Made by a program: the position numbers and the translations under genes
The notes under the pieces: model-generated
Database searches by the model: none
What the model was told of the DNA's origin: nothing
What the model saw: the letters and a program-made list of their open reading frames with translations, nothing else
NCBI GenBank assembly: GCA_030653935.1
Contig: JAURYL010000022.1
Coordinates: forward strand, 1-64,000
Direction: 5' to 3'
Length of the DNA stretch: 64,000 nt
Source: Pseudomonadota bacterium
Lineage (GTDB): Bacteria > Pseudomonadota > Gammaproteobacteria > Burkholderiales > Thiobacillaceae
Shown: positions 63,082 to 64,000 of the stretch, piece after piece
Numbering within the stretch: position 1 is the stretch's first letter
Layout of the letters: each line of letters opens with the position of its first letter

Positions 63082-64000
63082 ATGACCCAGACCCCCAACG
63101 TCATCGGCGCAACCGTCATGCAATTGCTCAAGGAGCGCGGCGAAGCCGCGACCCCGGAGAACTACGAGCGCACTTATTACGAATTGTCCGGCTTGCCGCT
63201 GCCGGCCAAGCCGGTCGTGGCCGAGACCGGCGGCGCCACGCCGTTCTGTGGCGACCTGCTCGTGGTTCTGCGTCAAATGGTGCAGGAAATCACGGACAAG
63301 ACCGCGCATCTCGCGCACGACCTGGGTGAGAAGAACCAGGGTTTGTCGGACAACGTCAGCAACCTGAAGTCGTCGCGCGACAAGAATGAAATCCTGCGCC
63401 TGCTCTCCACCGTGGTGATGCAGGCCGGCAGCATCCACAGCACCGTCGAATCGAGCCATCAGGAACTCCTGGAAACCCGCCAGTCGCTCGCTGTCATGCA
63501 GGAAGAGCTGGCGGAAACCCGCCAGATGCTCAATGAGGACCCGCTCACCGGCGCGCTCAACCGGCGTGGTCTGGAACTGGCCCTGTCGCGCGAGGTCGCC
63601 CGCGCGCAACGCCTGAATGCGCGGCTTAGCCTGGCGATGCTGGATCTCGATCACTTCAAGAAGATCAATGATGTCCACGGCCACGAGACCGGCGACCAGA
63701 TGCTGATCCACTTCACCAGCCTGCTGCGGGCGGTGATGCGGAAATCCGACGCACTGGTCCGCTATGGCGGCGAGGAATTCACTCTGGTATTGCCGGACAC
63801 CGATGCCCGGGGCGCCCATTTCGTGCTCGGCCGTCTGCAACAGGTGATGTCGCGCACACCGCTGTATTACGAAGGCAAGTCGATCAACACCACCTTCAGC
63901 GCCGGTATCGCCACCCTGAAAGCGGAGGAAAACGGCCATGCGTTGCTGCGTCGCGCCGACGAGGCGGTTTATGCCGCCAAGAACGCGGGGCGCAACGCCA
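63082..64000 (+). CDS. Diguanylate cyclase (GGDEF domain), cut by the window edge
   Basis: Over 306 codons are visible with no stop before the window ends. The N-terminal half (MTQTPNVIGATVMQLLKERG .. NYERTYYELSG, then coiled-coil helices to about residue 155) is a sensory or dimerisation region. The GGDEF domain begins NEDPLTGALNRRGLELAL, has DLDHFKKINDVHGHETGD and the active-site YGGEEF, and ends RADEAVYAAKNAGRN. GGEEF is a catalytically competent variant. The gene starts 57 bp after the symporter in an AT-richer patch. Confidence 0.9.
   Translation, partial: MTQTPNVIGATVMQLLKERGEAATPENYERTYYELSGLPLPAKPVVAETGGATPFCGDLLVVLRQMVQEITDKTAHLAHDLGEKNQGLSDNVSNLKSSRDKNEILRLLSTVVMQAGSIHSTVESSHQELLETRQSLAVMQEELAETRQMLNEDPLTGALNRRGLELALSREVARAQRLNARLSLAMLDLDHFKKINDVHGHETGDQMLIHFTSLLRAVMRKSDALVRYGGEEFTLVLPDTDARGAHFVLGRLQQVMSRTPLYYEGKSINTTFSAGIATLKAEENGHALLRRADEAVYAAKNAGRNA

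Overview
The window is a GC-rich chromosomal segment of a proteobacterium, most likely a betaproteobacterium. Two blocks of housekeeping gene order point that way: htpX / fmt-def / LysM-dprA-smg-topoisomerase, and leuS-lptE-holA-proA-(insert)-nadD-rsfS. A phosphoribulokinase gene (Calvin cycle) and an octaheme tetrathionate-reductase operon suggest a sulfur-metabolising chemolithoautotroph. No 16S rRNA or species marker is present, so the taxonomy is inference.

Layout. Positions 1-600 hold the 3' end of a group II intron inside a HigA-like antitoxin gene and a broken XRE gene, next to a tRNA-Phe. Positions 831-18529 (minus strand) are one long MSHA-type type IV pilus locus in the order mshE-G-A-C-D-O-P-Q-[hicBA]-I-I2-J-K-L-M-N. 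It comprises a c-di-GMP-binding ATPase, platform protein, major and minor pilins, an adhesin-like MshQ, the alignment complex and a secretin. It is peppered with palindromic repeats at nearly every gene junction. In four genes a (GGGGCAA)n inverted repeat lies inside the prepilin leader codons. Next come trmL, a GGDEF-EAL protein, a GspG-like pilin, oxyR, a small exported protein, htpX, fmt-def, and the LysM-dprA-smg-topB block with a type II restriction-modification pair behind topB.

Positions 34500-40221 carry a DUF302-octaheme cytochrome-cytochrome b operon behind a palindromic operator, a thioredoxin-like/sensor pair and prkA. Positions 40430-53801 are leuS-lptE-holA-proA-nadD-rsfS, interrupted between proA and nadD by a low-GC, tightly overlapping five-gene cassette (46267-52799). 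The cassette encodes two proteins I do not recognise, a ParA-like/ORC-type AAA fusion ATPase, an unrecognised alpha/beta protein, and an NPPY-type DNA adenine methyltransferase. This is the best candidate in the window for an undescribed, probably defence-related, system.

The right end (53874-64000) holds a hybrid sensor kinase, tsaC, a FixLJ-like two-component pair with a MASE1-type sensor, MarR, a small mechanosensitive-channel-like protein, a sodium/solute symporter and a GGDEF protein cut by the window edge.

How the parts connect: c-di-GMP enzymes flank the locus whose motor ATPase carries c-di-GMP-binding repeats; the tetrathionate operon and prkA fit sulfur-based lithoautotrophy; mobile elements, toxin-antitoxin genes, restriction-modification genes and the five-gene cassette are later insertions into otherwise compact, overlapping operons.
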